This document shows, in pieces, positions 10,361-19,207 of a stretch of DNA of 53,422 nt. Each line of letters opens with the position of its first letter. Position 1 is the first letter of the stretch. Position numbers and translations under genes: made by a program. Location of the stretch: positions 1 to 53,422 of the forward strand of contig CAIFEZ010000007.1 in assembly GCA_903789595.1 (NCBI GenBank), in the 5' to 3' direction. Source of the DNA: an uncultured eubacterium 1-6. GTDB lineage: Bacteria; Bacillota; Clostridia; Lachnospirales; Lachnospiraceae. The notes under the pieces were generated by a model. That model saw only the letters and a program-made list of their open reading frames with translations, was not told where the DNA came from and ran no database searches.

Positions 10361-11368
10361 ATGTCTGAAGAAAATAATTTATTATTGGAGGTGGACAATC
10401 TCCATACAAGCTTCTTCACGGATGCCGGTGAAGTAAAGGCGGTCAACGGCGTCACATTCAACCTGGAGAAGGGCAAGACCCTCGGAATCGTGGGCGAGTC
10501 GGGCTCCGGAAAATCGGTGACGGCGTATTCGATCATGCAGATCCTCGCCGAAACCGGAAGGGTGGTGGAAGGAGAGATCCGCTACAAGGGCGAGGACATC
10601 ACGAAGTGGGATGAGAAGAAGCTGTCGAAGTACCGCGGCGAGAAGGTGTCGATCATCTTCCAGGACCCGATGACTTCCCTGAATCCGGTCTTCACGATCG
10701 GCTATCAGCTGAAGGAGGCGATCCTTCTTCACACGAACAAGAATAAGGACGAGGCGTGGAAGCGTGCGGTCGAGATGCTGACGCTGGTCGGTGTGAATGA
10801 GCCGGAGAGCCGTATGAAGCAGTATCCCTTTGAGCTGTCCGGCGGTATGCGCCAGAGAGTGATGATCGCGATGGCGCTTTGCTGCGAGCCGGATATTCTG
10901 ATCGCGGACGAGCCGACCACCGCGCTGGATGTTACGATTCAGGCGCAGATCCTGGAGCTGATGCAGGATCTGCAGAAAAAGTTGGGAATGGCGATTATCA
11001 TGGTTACGCATGACCTGGGTGTCATCGCCTCCATGTGCGACGAGATCATCGTCATGTACGGAGGCCGTGTCTGTGAGCGCGGCACGGCGGATGATATTTT
11101 CTACCATCCGGCGCATGAGTACACGAAGGGACTGCTCCGTTCCATTCCTACGACAGAAAATATGAACGAGCGGCTGGTTCCGATCGGCGGCACTCCCATC
11201 AACCTGCTCAACATGCCGAAGGGGTGCGCGTTCTGTCCCCGCTGTGAAAATGCCATGAAGATCTGTCTGGAAGAGGTTCCGGAGGAGTATCAGGTTGGCG
11301 AGCATCATCGGGCAAGCTGCTGGATGAATGTGATGGATCTGTATGAGAGCGAGGAGGCAAAGGCATGA
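10361..11368 (+). CDS. oppD: Oligopeptide ABC transporter ATPase OppD
   Basis: Cytoplasmic ATPase, 335 residues. Visible motifs are Walker A (GESGSGKS, near residue 45), the ABC signature (LSGGMRQR), Walker B (ILIADEPTTALD) and the switch histidine (MVTHDLG). The C-terminal oligopeptide-transporter extension has the cysteine cluster CAFCPRCENAMKIC, which in relatives can hold an Fe-S cluster. GAGAGGAA precedes the ATG. The 3' end overlaps oppF by four bases (ATGA), so the two ATPases are translationally coupled and probably work as a heterodimer. Confidence 0.95.
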   Translation: MSEENNLLLEVDNLHTSFFTDAGEVKAVNGVTFNLEKGKTLGIVGESGSGKSVTAYSIMQILAETGRVVEGEIRYKGEDITKWDEKKLSKYRGEKVSIIFQDPMTSLNPVFTIGYQLKEAILLHTNKNKDEAWKRAVEMLTLVGVNEPESRMKQYPFELSGGMRQRVMIAMALCCEPDILIADEPTTALDVTIQAQILELMQDLQKKLGMAIIMVTHDLGVIASMCDEIIVMYGGRVCERGTADDIFYHPAHEYTKGLLRSIPTTENMNERLVPIGGTPINLLNMPKGCAFCPRCENAMKICLEEVPEEYQVGEHHRASCWMNVMDLYESEEAKA

Positions 11369-12411
11369 GTGAGAATGAGAAAAAGCCGCTCCTTAAGGTT
11401 GAGCATCTGAAGCAGTATTTTCCCGTATCGCAGGGATTTCACAAAATTCCGCTGAAGGCGGTGGACGATATCAGCTTCGAGATCATGCCGGGCGAGACGC
11501 TGGGTCTCGTGGGAGAATCCGGATGCGGCAAGACGACGGTCGGCCGCACGATTCTGCGGCTGTACGAGCCGACGGCCGGAAGGATCGCCTTCGAGGATCA
11601 GGTGCTCTTTGACAGCGGAGAGCTGTACGACGAGGAAGGAAATCAGATCCTCGACGAAAAGGGCAGACCGAAGAAGGGCAGGCGCGTCGAGGTCAATATG
11701 CTTCCCTACAGGAAGAAGATGCAGATGGTATTCCAGGACCCGTATTCTTCGCTGGATCCGCGGATGACCGTCGAGGAAATCGTCGGAGAGCCTCTGGACA
11801 CCCATCACCTGTATAAAAACAAAAAGGAGCGGAGGGAAAAGGTCCTGTCTCTGCTGGAGACGGTCGGACTGAATGCGGAGCACGCGATGCGCTACGCGCA
11901 TGAATTTTCCGGCGGACAGAGACAGCGAATCGGCATCGCCCGGGCGCTGGCTGTGAACCCGTCCTTCATCGTCTGCGATGAGGCGGTATCCGCTCTGGAT
12001 GTGTCCATTCAGGCACAGGTTCTGAACATGTTTGAGGATCTGCAGGACAAGCTGGGAATCGCGTACCTCTTCATTGCCCATGATCTGCTGGTGGTACAGC
12101 ACATTTCCGACCGGATCGCCGTAATGTATCTGGGCCATATGATGGAGATCGCGGACGCGGACGAGCTGATGAATCATCCGATTCATCCGTACACGCTGTC
12201 TCTGCTTTCTGCTATTCCGATTCCGGATCCGGAAACTGCCAGACACAGCCACCGGATCATTCTGGAGGGCGATGTGCCAAGCCCTCTGCATATGCCGACC
12301 GGATGCCCGTTCCGGACCCGCTGCAAATACGCGACCGAGAAGTGCGCGATGGAGAGACCGCCTCTGACAGACAGAGGAAACGGACATAAGTGCGCATGCT
12401 GGAATCGATAA
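11365..12411 (+). CDS. oppF: Oligopeptide ABC transporter ATPase OppF
   Basis: Partner ATPase of OppD, 348 residues. Walker A is GESGCGKT, the signature FSGGQRQR, Walker [13 protein letters not shown] and the switch IAHDLL. The C-terminal zinc or Fe-S type cluster is [14 protein letters not shown]. Between Walker A and the Q-loop there is a charged stretch of about 30 residues ([12 protein letters not shown] onward) that replaces the short linker of classic OppF. This insert is common in clostridial OppF-like proteins. The bases after the stop repeat part of the gene end (12400-12475). Confidence 0.94.
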   Translation: MSENEKKPLLKVEHLKQYFPVSQGFHKIPLKAVDDISFEIMPGETLGLVGESGCGKTTVGRTILRLYEPTAGRIAFEDQVLFDSGELYDEEGNQILDEKGRPKKGRRVEVNMLPYRKKMQMVFQDPYSSLDPRMTVEEIVGEPLDTHHLYKNKKERREKVLSLLETVGLNAEHAMRYAHEFSGGQRQRIGIARALAVNPSFIVCDEAVSALDVSIQAQVLNMFEDLQDKLGIAYLFIAHDLLVVQHISDRIAVMYLGHMMEIADADELMNHPIHPYTLSLLSAIPIPDPETARHSHRIILEGDVPSPLHMPTGCPFRTRCKYATEKCAMERPPLTDRGNGHKCACWNR

Positions 12412-12554
12412 TGCCTGCGGGAAATGCATGGACGCGGGATCGATACTGCCTGTGCTGTCAGAATGCACGGATGCGGAACCGCGGGTGAAATCGCAGCATG
12501 CAGGCTCCGCGAAAGAAGCACTGCGTCAGCAGCATGCAGGCTCCGCGAAAGAAG
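12400..12554 (+). repeat. Degenerate copies of the oppF end and a 26-bp direct repeat
   Basis: The oppF end (GAATCGATAATGCCTG) recurs about 40 bp downstream as GGATCGATACTGCCTG, with TAA changed to TAC. A perfect 26-bp repeat then occurs at 12493-12518 and 12529-12554 (core GCATGCAGGCTCCGCG). No gene is visible between oppF and oppA. Confidence 0.7.
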
Positions 12555-12596
12555 GATTGCGGTCATACCTCCCGCCGGGGAGTTTGACATAAATAT

Positions 12597-12615
12597 CTAT
12601 CTGGAGAACAGATAG
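12597..12615 (+). promoter_or_regulatory. Hairpin in the oppA leader
   Basis: CTATCT, a 7-base loop and AGATAG lie just upstream of the oppA ribosome site. TTGACA is present at 12584-12589, but no convincing -10 box follows, so a separate oppA promoter is only possible. The hairpin could stabilise a processed oppA transcript. Confidence 0.35.
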
Positions 12616-12636
12616 CAGAAAACAGGAGGAAGAAAT

Positions 12637-14415
12637 ATGAAAAAGAAGTTAGTCGCATTAGCGCTGGCGTCTGCCATGGCAGTCGGCCTCGGCGCATGTG
12701 GAAATGCCGGTTCTATCGAGCAGAACGGCAATGCTGTTTCCGGTTCCGCTGCCAGCACCAGCACCGCAGACGCAGCCGGCAATACCGGAGACAAGACTCC
12801 GTCCACAGCAAAGCTGAACAGCGACGCAACCACACTGTACATCAACCTTGCGTCAGAGCCGCAGCATCTGGATCCGGCTCTGAACAACACCGTTGACGGT
12901 GCCTGCCTGGCTGTCAACTCCTTCGTAGGTCTCTACACCTATGACAAGGACGACAAGCTTACACCGGCGATCGCAGACGGCGATCCGCAGATTTCCGATG
13001 ATGGAACCCAGTGGACCGTTAAGCTGAAACAGACCAAATGGTCCGACGGCACCGATCTGACGGCAAAGGATTTCGTTTACAGCTGGAACCGCGCGGCGGA
13101 TCCGAATACCGCGGCGGACTACGGTTACCTCTTCGACATCATCGCGAAGAACGATGACGGTACCCTGAAGGTTGAGGCGACAGACGACTATACACTGACC
13201 ATCACGCTGAACAATCCGTGCGCATACTTCGATCAGCTCCTTGCGTTCCCGGTATTCGATCCGGTTCCGCAGGCATCGGTTGAAGCAGCAGATCCGGACG
13301 GCAGCAACCCGGGCAACTGGGCAGCTGAGGCAGGATTTGTCTCCAACGGCGCTTACACCTGCACCGCATGGAATCATGACGCGTCCATGGAGTACACAAA
13401 GAACCCGAACTTCTATGACGCTGACAACGTAACCATCGAGAAGCTGAACTTCATGCTTTCCGCGGACGACACCGCGACCTTCGCGGCTTACAACAGCGGT
13501 GACCTCGACTTCATCGATAATGTTTCCACCGATGAGGTTCCGAATGTGAAGAACTTCTCTGACTTCTACATTGCGGATATGCTTGGAACCGTATATACCG
13601 GCTTCAATGTAAACGCTTCCCTGTTCGATGGAATGACCGAGCAGCAGGCCAGCGACTTCCGCAAGGCATGCTCTCTCGTGATTGACAGACAGTACCTGGC
13701 TGATACCGTTGGTCAGACCGGACAGGAGCCCGCAGGTTCCTATGTTCCGTCCGCTATGTCCGACGGAAACGGCAATACCTGGTCTCAGACCTATTATGAT
13801 GCAGCTACCACCGGAGCGGATAATCTTGAGGAGGCTGTGAAGCTTCTGGAGAGCGCGACCGGCTACACCTTCACCGATAACGGCGACGGAACCTACACAC
13901 CGTCCACACCGATCTCCATCGAGTATCTGACAAACTCCGGTTCCACCAATGAGAAGGCTGCACAGCTGATCCAGGACGACCTGAGCAAGCTCGGAATCGA
14001 AGTAACCATCAAGACTGAGGACTGGAAAGTATTCATCGCAGACCGTCAGAACGGAAACTACACCATGTGCCGCGGCGGATGGGTTGCAGACTATGATGAT
14101 CCGTCCAACATGCTCGAGGTATTCCAGACCAACAGCGGAAATAACGATATGCAGTTTGGCAAGAACCCGACCTCTGCCGCACCGCAGAACTGGGCCGACT
14201 ACGACAAGCTTCTTGAGGAGGCGCGCACAGAGGTTGACACCGCAAAGCGTACCGACGAGCTTGTACAGGCTGAGAAGATGCTTATGGATACCAACGCGGT
14301 AATCCCGCTCTATTTCTACAACGATATCTACATGATGAAGTCCAACGTTTCCGGCGTTTACATGACAAAGACCGGCAACAAGTACTTCATGTACGCGACA
14401 AAGACCGCACAGTAA
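12637..14415 (+). CDS. oppA: Oligopeptide-binding lipoprotein OppA
   Basis: Extracellular substrate-binding protein of the SBP_bac_5 family, 592 residues. Residues 1-21 form a lipoprotein signal peptide with KKK and the lipobox LGAC; Cys21 would be lipidated. A Gly/Ser/Ala/Thr-rich linker follows, then the binding fold with family motifs such as EPQHLDPALNNTVDGA and WTVKLKQTKWSDGTDLTAKDF. AGGAGG lies upstream of the ATG. It is the last opp gene and is closed by a strong terminator at 14468. Position and size support peptide uptake; the preferred peptide length cannot be read from sequence. Confidence 0.94.
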   Translation: MKKKLVALALASAMAVGLGACGNAGSIEQNGNAVSGSAASTSTADAAGNTGDKTPSTAKLNSDATTLYINLASEPQHLDPALNNTVDGACLAVNSFVGLYTYDKDDKLTPAIADGDPQISDDGTQWTVKLKQTKWSDGTDLTAKDFVYSWNRAADPNTAADYGYLFDIIAKNDDGTLKVEATDDYTLTITLNNPCAYFDQLLAFPVFDPVPQASVEAADPDGSNPGNWAAEAGFVSNGAYTCTAWNHDASMEYTKNPNFYDADNVTIEKLNFMLSADDTATFAAYNSGDLDFIDNVSTDEVPNVKNFSDFYIADMLGTVYTGFNVNASLFDGMTEQQASDFRKACSLVIDRQYLADTVGQTGQEPAGSYVPSAMSDGNGNTWSQTYYDAATTGADNLEEAVKLLESATGYTFTDNGDGTYTPSTPISIEYLTNSGSTNEKAAQLIQDDLSKLGIEVTIKTEDWKVFIADRQNGNYTMCRGGWVADYDDPSNMLEVFQTNSGNNDMQFGKNPTSAAPQNWADYDKLLEEARTEVDTAKRTDELVQAEKMLMDTNAVIPLYFYNDIYMMKSNVSGVYMTKTGNKYFMYATKTAQ

Positions 14416-14467
14416 TCATTTCTGTCTGCGGTGTGAATGACAGCAAACCATATATGTTGATTGTGGA

Positions 14468-14505
14468 CGAGACCGTCCGGGAGATTCCCGGGCGGTCTCG
14501 TTTTT
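14468..14505 (+). terminator. Terminator of the opp operon
   Basis: A 14-bp stem (CGAGACCGTCCGGG with CCCGGGCGGTCTCG, one G-U pair), a 5-base loop, then TTTTT. Confidence 0.9.
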
Positions 14506-14513
14506 CCGGATCT

Positions 14514-14721
14514 GTCTGCGTTTTCGTTGAACTTATTTTTTTAGCGGTCTCGCCGCGCTTCGCACGGCTCCACACTCATATCTTTTGCCTTCGAAATCGC
14601 GTCCGGTCTCTTACGCACACTTCGCGTGCGATGATCCCGTCTGCGTTTTCGAAGAGCTATTTTTCTCTTACGCACGCTTCGCGTGCGACGATCCCGTCTG
14701 CGTTTTCGAAGAACTTATTTG
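14514..14721 (+). repeat. 57-bp tandem repeats with an internal hairpin
   Basis: Two near-identical 57-bp units lie at 14608-14664 and 14665-14721, with a degenerate third copy before them (14514-14607). Each carries the palindrome CGCACGCTTCGCGTGCG or a close variant and ends in TTTTCGAAGA. The rest of the 475-bp gap between oppA and hydC is AT-rich promoter DNA. Confidence 0.8.
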
Positions 14722-14806
14722 GTTAAAATTACAGCATTAAATTCTGAAATAAGAAGTTCACCCCATCATATACCACAAAATAATTAAAATATTTACGTGG
14801 AAATTG

Positions 14807-14835
14807 TTTATATTTCAAGATAATTGAGATATAAT
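14807..14835 (+). promoter_or_regulatory. Promoter of the hydrogenase operon
   Basis: TTTATA, 17 bp, then a perfect TATAAT, in AT-rich DNA 56 bp upstream of hydC. A GCGGCC/GGCCGC hairpin (14854-14871) sits in the leader just before the ribosome site. Confidence 0.6.
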
Positions 14836-14890
14836 CGCATTATGGCCAAAACAGCGGCCGCGAAGGGCCGCATGGATAAGGAGGGATGGT

Positions 14891-15373
14891 ATGCTAGACG
14901 AATGCTACTACAAGAAGGCGGATGAGATCATCGCCGGCTATGGGAAGAAGCCATCGTCGCTGATTCCGATTATGCAGGATATTCAGGCGGAATATCGGTA
15001 TCTGCCCGGGGAACTGCTCACCTATGTGGCGAAGCAGATCGGTATCAGTGAATCCAAGGCTTACAGCGTAGCGACATTTTACGAGAATTTTTCCTTTGAG
15101 GAGAAGGGAAAGTACGTGATTAAGGTCTGTGACGGCACGGCTTGCCATGTCAGAAAATCCGCACCGATTCTGGAGGCGTTCCAGAAGGAGCTCGGACTCA
15201 GTGCGAAGAAGCACACGACGGATGACATGCTTTTTACGGTTGAGACGGTTTCCTGCCTCGGAGCGTGCGGACTGGCTCCGACGGTGATGGTTAACGAGGA
15301 GGTTCATCCGAAGATGACACCGGAGGCGGCGTTGGATCTGATTCATGAACTGCGAGGTGACCGGAATGATTAG
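14891..15373 (+). CDS. hydC: NuoE-like [2Fe-2S] subunit of NAD-dependent [FeFe] hydrogenase
   Basis: 160 residues, thioredoxin-like ferredoxin of the NuoE/HydC family. The four cluster cysteines are in CDGTAC and CLGAC, with the usual roughly 40-residue spacing. The N-terminal helical part (IPIMQDIQAEYRYLPGELL) is the standard NuoE lead-in. The ATG at 14891 follows AAGGAGG; an ATG five bases earlier overlaps that site and is less likely. The stop overlaps the hydB start. In HydABC complexes of thermophilic and acetogenic anaerobes this subunit helps couple NADH, ferredoxin and H2. The same role is inferred here from order and domains. Confidence 0.92.
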   Translation: MLDECYYKKADEIIAGYGKKPSSLIPIMQDIQAEYRYLPGELLTYVAKQIGISESKAYSVATFYENFSFEEKGKYVIKVCDGTACHVRKSAPILEAFQKELGLSAKKHTTDDMLFTVETVSCLGACGLAPTVMVNEEVHPKMTPEAALDLIHELRGDRND

Positions 15374-17246
15374 AACGAGAGAAGATCTGAGAAAGAGAAC
15401 GGAGCTTGCCAATGAGGAGATGGCCTCCTATGACTGCCGCATCCTCGTTTGTTCCGGTACCGGCTGCATCGCGTCCGGATCTGAAAAGGTTTACGATGAA
15501 TTCCTGCGTATCGCGGGGGATACGCCGGGAGTGACCGTGGAGTTCGCGTCTCACGGTCCGGAAGCGCATCTCGGAGTGAAGAAAACCGGCTGTCAGGGCG
15601 TCTGCGAGCTCGGACCGCTGGTCAGAATCCAGAAGGGCGGGAAGGTTGTTCAGTATACGAAGGTGCACCCTTCCGACTGTCAGGAGATTTTCAGCCGCTC
15701 GGTTCTGGGTGATGATGTGATTGAGAGCCTGCTGTACAAGCAGAAGGGCGTGACCTATACGTCTCCGGACGAGATCCCGTTCATCGCGAAGCAGACGAGA
15801 ATCGTTCTGGAGAACTGCGGAAAGTACGATTCGGAGTCTCTGGATGAGTATCTTGCGTCCGGAGGATTCCAGGCGTTTCAGAAGGCGCTTTTCGAGATGA
15901 AGCCGGAGGAAATCGTGGATGAGGTCGACCGCTCGGGACTCAGAGGAAGAGGCGGCGGCGGATTCCCCACCGGCAGGAAATGGAAGCAGGTGGCGCGCCA
16001 GAAGGAGAAGGAGCGCTATGTCGTCTGCAACGGCGACGAGGGAGATCCGGGAGCGTTCATGGACGGCTCCGTGATGGAGGGAGATCCCTACAAGCTGATT
16101 GAGGGAATGATGATCGCCGGATACGCGGTGAGTAGTGAGAACGGATATATCTACGTGCGCGCGGAGTACCCGATGTCCGTTGCCAGACTGCGCCACGCGA
16201 TCGCCGAGCTGGAGGACAAGGGCCTTCTGGGCGACCACATCCTCGGAACGGATTTTAATTTCCATATGCACATCAACCGCGGCGCAGGCGCGTTTGTCTG
16301 CGGCGAGGGATCTGCTCTGACCGCGTCGATCGAGGGAAACCGCGGCATGCCGAGAGTAAAGCCTCCGAGAACTGTTGAGAAGGGTCTGTGGGCGAAGCCG
16401 ACCGTTCTGAACAACGTTGAGACCTACGCGAACGTTCCGAAGATTGTGCTGCAGGGCGCGGACTGGTACCGCAGCATCGGAACGGAAAGCTCGCCCGGAA
16501 CGAAGACCTTCTCTCTGACCGGTTCGATTCAGAACACCGGTCTGATCGAGGTTCCCATGGGAACGACGCTCCGCGAGATCATTTTTGACATCGGCGGCGG
16601 AATGAAGGACGGAGGAACGTTCAAGGCGGTTCAGATCGGCGGACCCTCCGGCGGGTGTCTGACGAAGGACCATCTGGATGTGCCGCTGGATTTTGAAACG
16701 GTGAAGAAATACGGAGCCATCGTAGGATCGGGCGGTCTCGTCGTCATGGACGACAGCACCTGTATGGTGGAGGTTGCGAGATTCTTCATGAGCTTCACGC
16801 AGAGAGAATCCTGCGGAAAGTGCGTTCCGTGCCGTGAGGGGACGAAGCGCATGCTGGAGATCCTGGAGAAGATTGTAGGCGGCAAGGGCGAGATGGAGGA
16901 CCTTGACCGCCTTGAGGAGCTGGCAACGATGGTCAAGAGCATGTCCCTGTGCGGACTCGGGAAGAGTGCGCCGCTGCCTGTTCTGAGTACCCTGAATACC
17001 TTCCGCGACGAATATATCGAGCATATCGTGGACAAGAAGTGCCGTGCCAAGGTCTGCACCGCGCTGCGCCGGTTTGTGATCAATCCGGAGTTCTGCCGCG
17101 GCTGCGGGAAGTGCGCGAAGAACTGTCCGGTCGGCGCGATTACAGGCGTCCGCAAGGAGTGCTACCACATAGACAACGATCTGTGTATCAAGTGCTCGAC
17201 CTGCAAGGACAACTGCGCGTTCGACGCGATTTATATTGAGGCATAG
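15366..17246 (+). CDS. hydB: NuoF-like NADH-binding subunit of [FeFe] hydrogenase
   Basis: About 626 residues. Domain order: N-terminal thioredoxin-like [2Fe-2S] domain (CSGTGC and CQGVC), NuoF core with FMN/NADH loop (GRGGGGFPTGRKW, GDEGDPGAFMD), SLBB region, NuoF [4Fe-4S] site (ESCGKCVPCREGTKR), then two C-terminal [4Fe-4S] ferredoxin sites (CRGCGKCAKNCP and CIKCSTCKDNC). This layout is that of HydB or NfnB-like bifurcating subunits rather than plain NuoF. The chosen ATG at 15366 overlaps the hydC stop and has GAGGTGA upstream. An in-frame ATG at 15345 would overlap hydC more and lacks a better ribosome site. Flavin here is the likely bifurcation site. Confidence 0.94.
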   Translation: MIRTREDLRKRTELANEEMASYDCRILVCSGTGCIASGSEKVYDEFLRIAGDTPGVTVEFASHGPEAHLGVKKTGCQGVCELGPLVRIQKGGKVVQYTKVHPSDCQEIFSRSVLGDDVIESLLYKQKGVTYTSPDEIPFIAKQTRIVLENCGKYDSESLDEYLASGGFQAFQKALFEMKPEEIVDEVDRSGLRGRGGGGFPTGRKWKQVARQKEKERYVVCNGDEGDPGAFMDGSVMEGDPYKLIEGMMIAGYAVSSENGYIYVRAEYPMSVARLRHAIAELEDKGLLGDHILGTDFNFHMHINRGAGAFVCGEGSALTASIEGNRGMPRVKPPRTVEKGLWAKPTVLNNVETYANVPKIVLQGADWYRSIGTESSPGTKTFSLTGSIQNTGLIEVPMGTTLREIIFDIGGGMKDGGTFKAVQIGGPSGGCLTKDHLDVPLDFETVKKYGAIVGSGGLVVMDDSTCMVEVARFFMSFTQRESCGKCVPCREGTKRMLEILEKIVGGKGEMEDLDRLEELATMVKSMSLCGLGKSAPLPVLSTLNTFRDEYIEHIVDKKCRAKVCTALRRFVINPEFCRGCGKCAKNCPVGAITGVRKECYHIDNDLCIKCSTCKDNCAFDAIYIEA

Positions 17247-17257
17247 GAGGGGATGAG

Positions 17258-18958
17258 ATGGGAGTTATAACGATTGACGGCAGAAAAGTCGAATTTACCG
17301 ACGAGAGAAACCTTCTTACGATCATCAGAAAAGCGGGCATCGATATCCCTACCCTTTGCTATCATTCAGAGCTGTCAACTTTTGGCGCGTGCAGACTGTG
17401 CATGGTCGAGGATGAACGGGGGAGAATGTTTGCTTCCTGTTCCGAGGAACCGCGGGACGGGATGGTGATCCGCACCAACACGGAAAAGCTCCGCAAATAT
17501 CGCAAGCTGATCATTGAGCTTCTGCTGGCGGCGCACTGCAGGGACTGCCTGACCTGTGAGAAAAGCGGAGACTGCAACCTTCAGACACTGGCAAAGCGCT
17601 TCGGCATCATGCGCGTGCGTTTTCAGAACTACAAGGAGCAGATGCCTCTGGATTTCAGCTCCCCGTCGATTGTGCGGGATCCGAACAAGTGCATCCTCTG
17701 CGGGAACTGCGTGCGCGTATGCAGCGAGCTGCAGGGAATTGAGGCGATCAATTTCGCAAACCGCGGCGCGGAAGCCATGGTTATGCCGGCGTTTGACAAG
17801 CCGATCGGAGAGACTGACTGCGTAAACTGCGGCCAGTGCCGTGTATTCTGTCCGACGGGCGCGATCAGCATCCACCACAACCGGACGGAGGTGTGGAATC
17901 TTCTGGGGGATCCGGATGTGCGGGTGATCGCGCAGGTTGCTCCGGCTGTCCGGGTGGCGGTAGGCGCCGCCTTCGGACTTCCGAAGGGCAAGAGCGTGAT
18001 GGGCAAGATCGCGAATGTGCTTCGCCGGATCGGTTTTGACGAGGTGTATGACACGACGTTCGGCGCGGATCTGACCATTATGGAAGAAGCTTCGGAGTTT
18101 GTGGACCGTGTGGAGAACGGCGGAACGCTTCCGCTTCTGACGAGCTGCTGTCCTGCCTGGGTGAAGTATGTCGGCGATCAGTTCCCGGAGCTTACGCCGA
18201 ACGTCTCGACCTGCCGCTCGCCGCAGGGAATGCTTTCTGCGGTCACAAAGGAATATTACCGTGATCCGGCGAACAATCCGGACGGCAGACGAACGGTTAT
18301 GGTTTCGATTATGCCCTGTACGGCGAAGAAAATGGAGGCGAAGAGACCGAACAGCTTCACGGAGGGCGAGCAGGACACGGATTATGTTCTGACGACGACG
18401 GAGCTGATCGATATGATCCGCACCTCGGGAATCGATTTTGCGAACCTGGAGCCGGAAGCGTCCGATATCCCGTTTGGTCTCGGGTCGGGCGGCGGCGTCA
18501 TCTTTGGCGTATCCGGCGGTGTGACCGAGGCGGTTCTCCGCAGGATTACAGAGGGACATGATCAGGAAACGCTGGATCGGATCGCTGCCTGCGGCGTGCG
18601 TGAGGATGAGTTTATCCGCGAGTTCTCCGTTCCGTATAAGGACAGAGAGCTGAATATCTGCGTCGTATCCGGCCTTGCGGATGCCGGAAAGTTGATGAAG
18701 GAGGTAGAGAGCGGCGAGAAGCACTTTGATCTCATCGAGGTCATGGCCTGCCGCCGCGGGTGCATCATGGGAGGAGGACAGCCAAGGCTTGCCGGCGACC
18801 GCACGAAGGCGGCCAGAAGAGACGGCATCTACAAGGCTGACCACAGCTCCGTGATCCGCAAGTGCAACGAGAACCCGACGATTCTGTCTCTCTATGACGG
18901 AATGCTCAAGGGGAAGGAGCACAAGCTTCTTCACAATGAAAGCTTCTGCGCGGAATAA
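17258..18958 (+). CDS. hydA: [FeFe] hydrogenase catalytic subunit
   Basis: 566 residues. N-terminal [2Fe-2S] ferredoxin (CYHSELSTFGACRLC), His-Cys [4Fe-4S] motif (HCRDCLTCEKSGDC), two [4Fe-4S] sites (CILCGNCVRVC and CVNCGQCRVFC), then the H-cluster domain. H-cluster motifs are TSCCPAW (L1), MPCTAKKMEAKR (L2) and EVMACRRGCIMGGGQP (L3). All H-cluster cysteines are present, so it should be active. L3 has RR where the commonest consensus has P/R-G-G. The small-subunit-like tail ends in NESFCAE. It reduces protons or oxidises H2 with electrons from NADH and ferredoxin via HydBC. Maturases HydEFG are not in the window. Confidence 0.95.
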   Translation: MGVITIDGRKVEFTDERNLLTIIRKAGIDIPTLCYHSELSTFGACRLCMVEDERGRMFASCSEEPRDGMVIRTNTEKLRKYRKLIIELLLAAHCRDCLTCEKSGDCNLQTLAKRFGIMRVRFQNYKEQMPLDFSSPSIVRDPNKCILCGNCVRVCSELQGIEAINFANRGAEAMVMPAFDKPIGETDCVNCGQCRVFCPTGAISIHHNRTEVWNLLGDPDVRVIAQVAPAVRVAVGAAFGLPKGKSVMGKIANVLRRIGFDEVYDTTFGADLTIMEEASEFVDRVENGGTLPLLTSCCPAWVKYVGDQFPELTPNVSTCRSPQGMLSAVTKEYYRDPANNPDGRRTVMVSIMPCTAKKMEAKRPNSFTEGEQDTDYVLTTTELIDMIRTSGIDFANLEPEASDIPFGLGSGGGVIFGVSGGVTEAVLRRITEGHDQETLDRIAACGVREDEFIREFSVPYKDRELNICVVSGLADAGKLMKEVESGEKHFDLIEVMACRRGCIMGGGQPRLAGDRTKAARRDGIYKADHSSVIRKCNENPTILSLYDGMLKGKEHKLLHNESFCAE

Positions 18959-19056
18959 GAAAAACGGCACAGGATGAGAAAAACAGCGCGGAACAAGAAA
19001 ACAGCGGAGGATGAGAAAAACAGCACGTACTAAGAGGTACAGTGCGGAACAAAAAG
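18948..19056 (+). repeat. Six 18-19-bp echoes of the hydA 3' end
   Basis: The gene end (GCGCGGAATAAGAAAAAC, with the TAA stop at 18956) is followed by five more units of 18-19 bp with the same GCRCGGANNAAGAAAAAC pattern. The stop position reads TAA, TGA, CAA, TGA, TAA. No ORF of note continues through it. Confidence 0.85.
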
Positions 19057-19069
19057 AATAGGAAGAATA

Positions 19070-19101
19070 GGAAGGCCCTGCCAATTCTGGCAGGGCCTTC
19101 C
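19070..19101 (+). terminator. Strong hairpin between convergent hydA and AraC gene
   Basis: A perfect 13-bp stem (GGAAGGCCCTGCC with GGCAGGGCCTTCC) and 6-base loop between convergent genes. No clean T run follows on either strand, so it may act as a bidirectional but imperfect terminator. Confidence 0.6.
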
Positions 19102-19207
19102 GGCTTGTGTGAGGCGGACCGAGGAAGCTGGTCTAACTGTTGTAGGAGTGAGAAGCATGAAGCAATTCGCAGCGCATGCAGTATGCGGTGTCGTTTATTG
19201 CATGGGG

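Noticed and set aside
14433-14726. 97-aa ORF after oppA
   Set aside because: It spans the opp terminator and the 57-bp repeats; no ribosome site.
14760-14890. Rex operator before the hydrogenase operon
   Set aside because: TTGTTTATATTTCAAG lacks the TTAACAA-type second half site.
15291-17168. Long minus-strand ORF (625 aa) opposite hydB
   Set aside because: Antisense shadow; the plus strand encodes a complete, motif-rich HydB.
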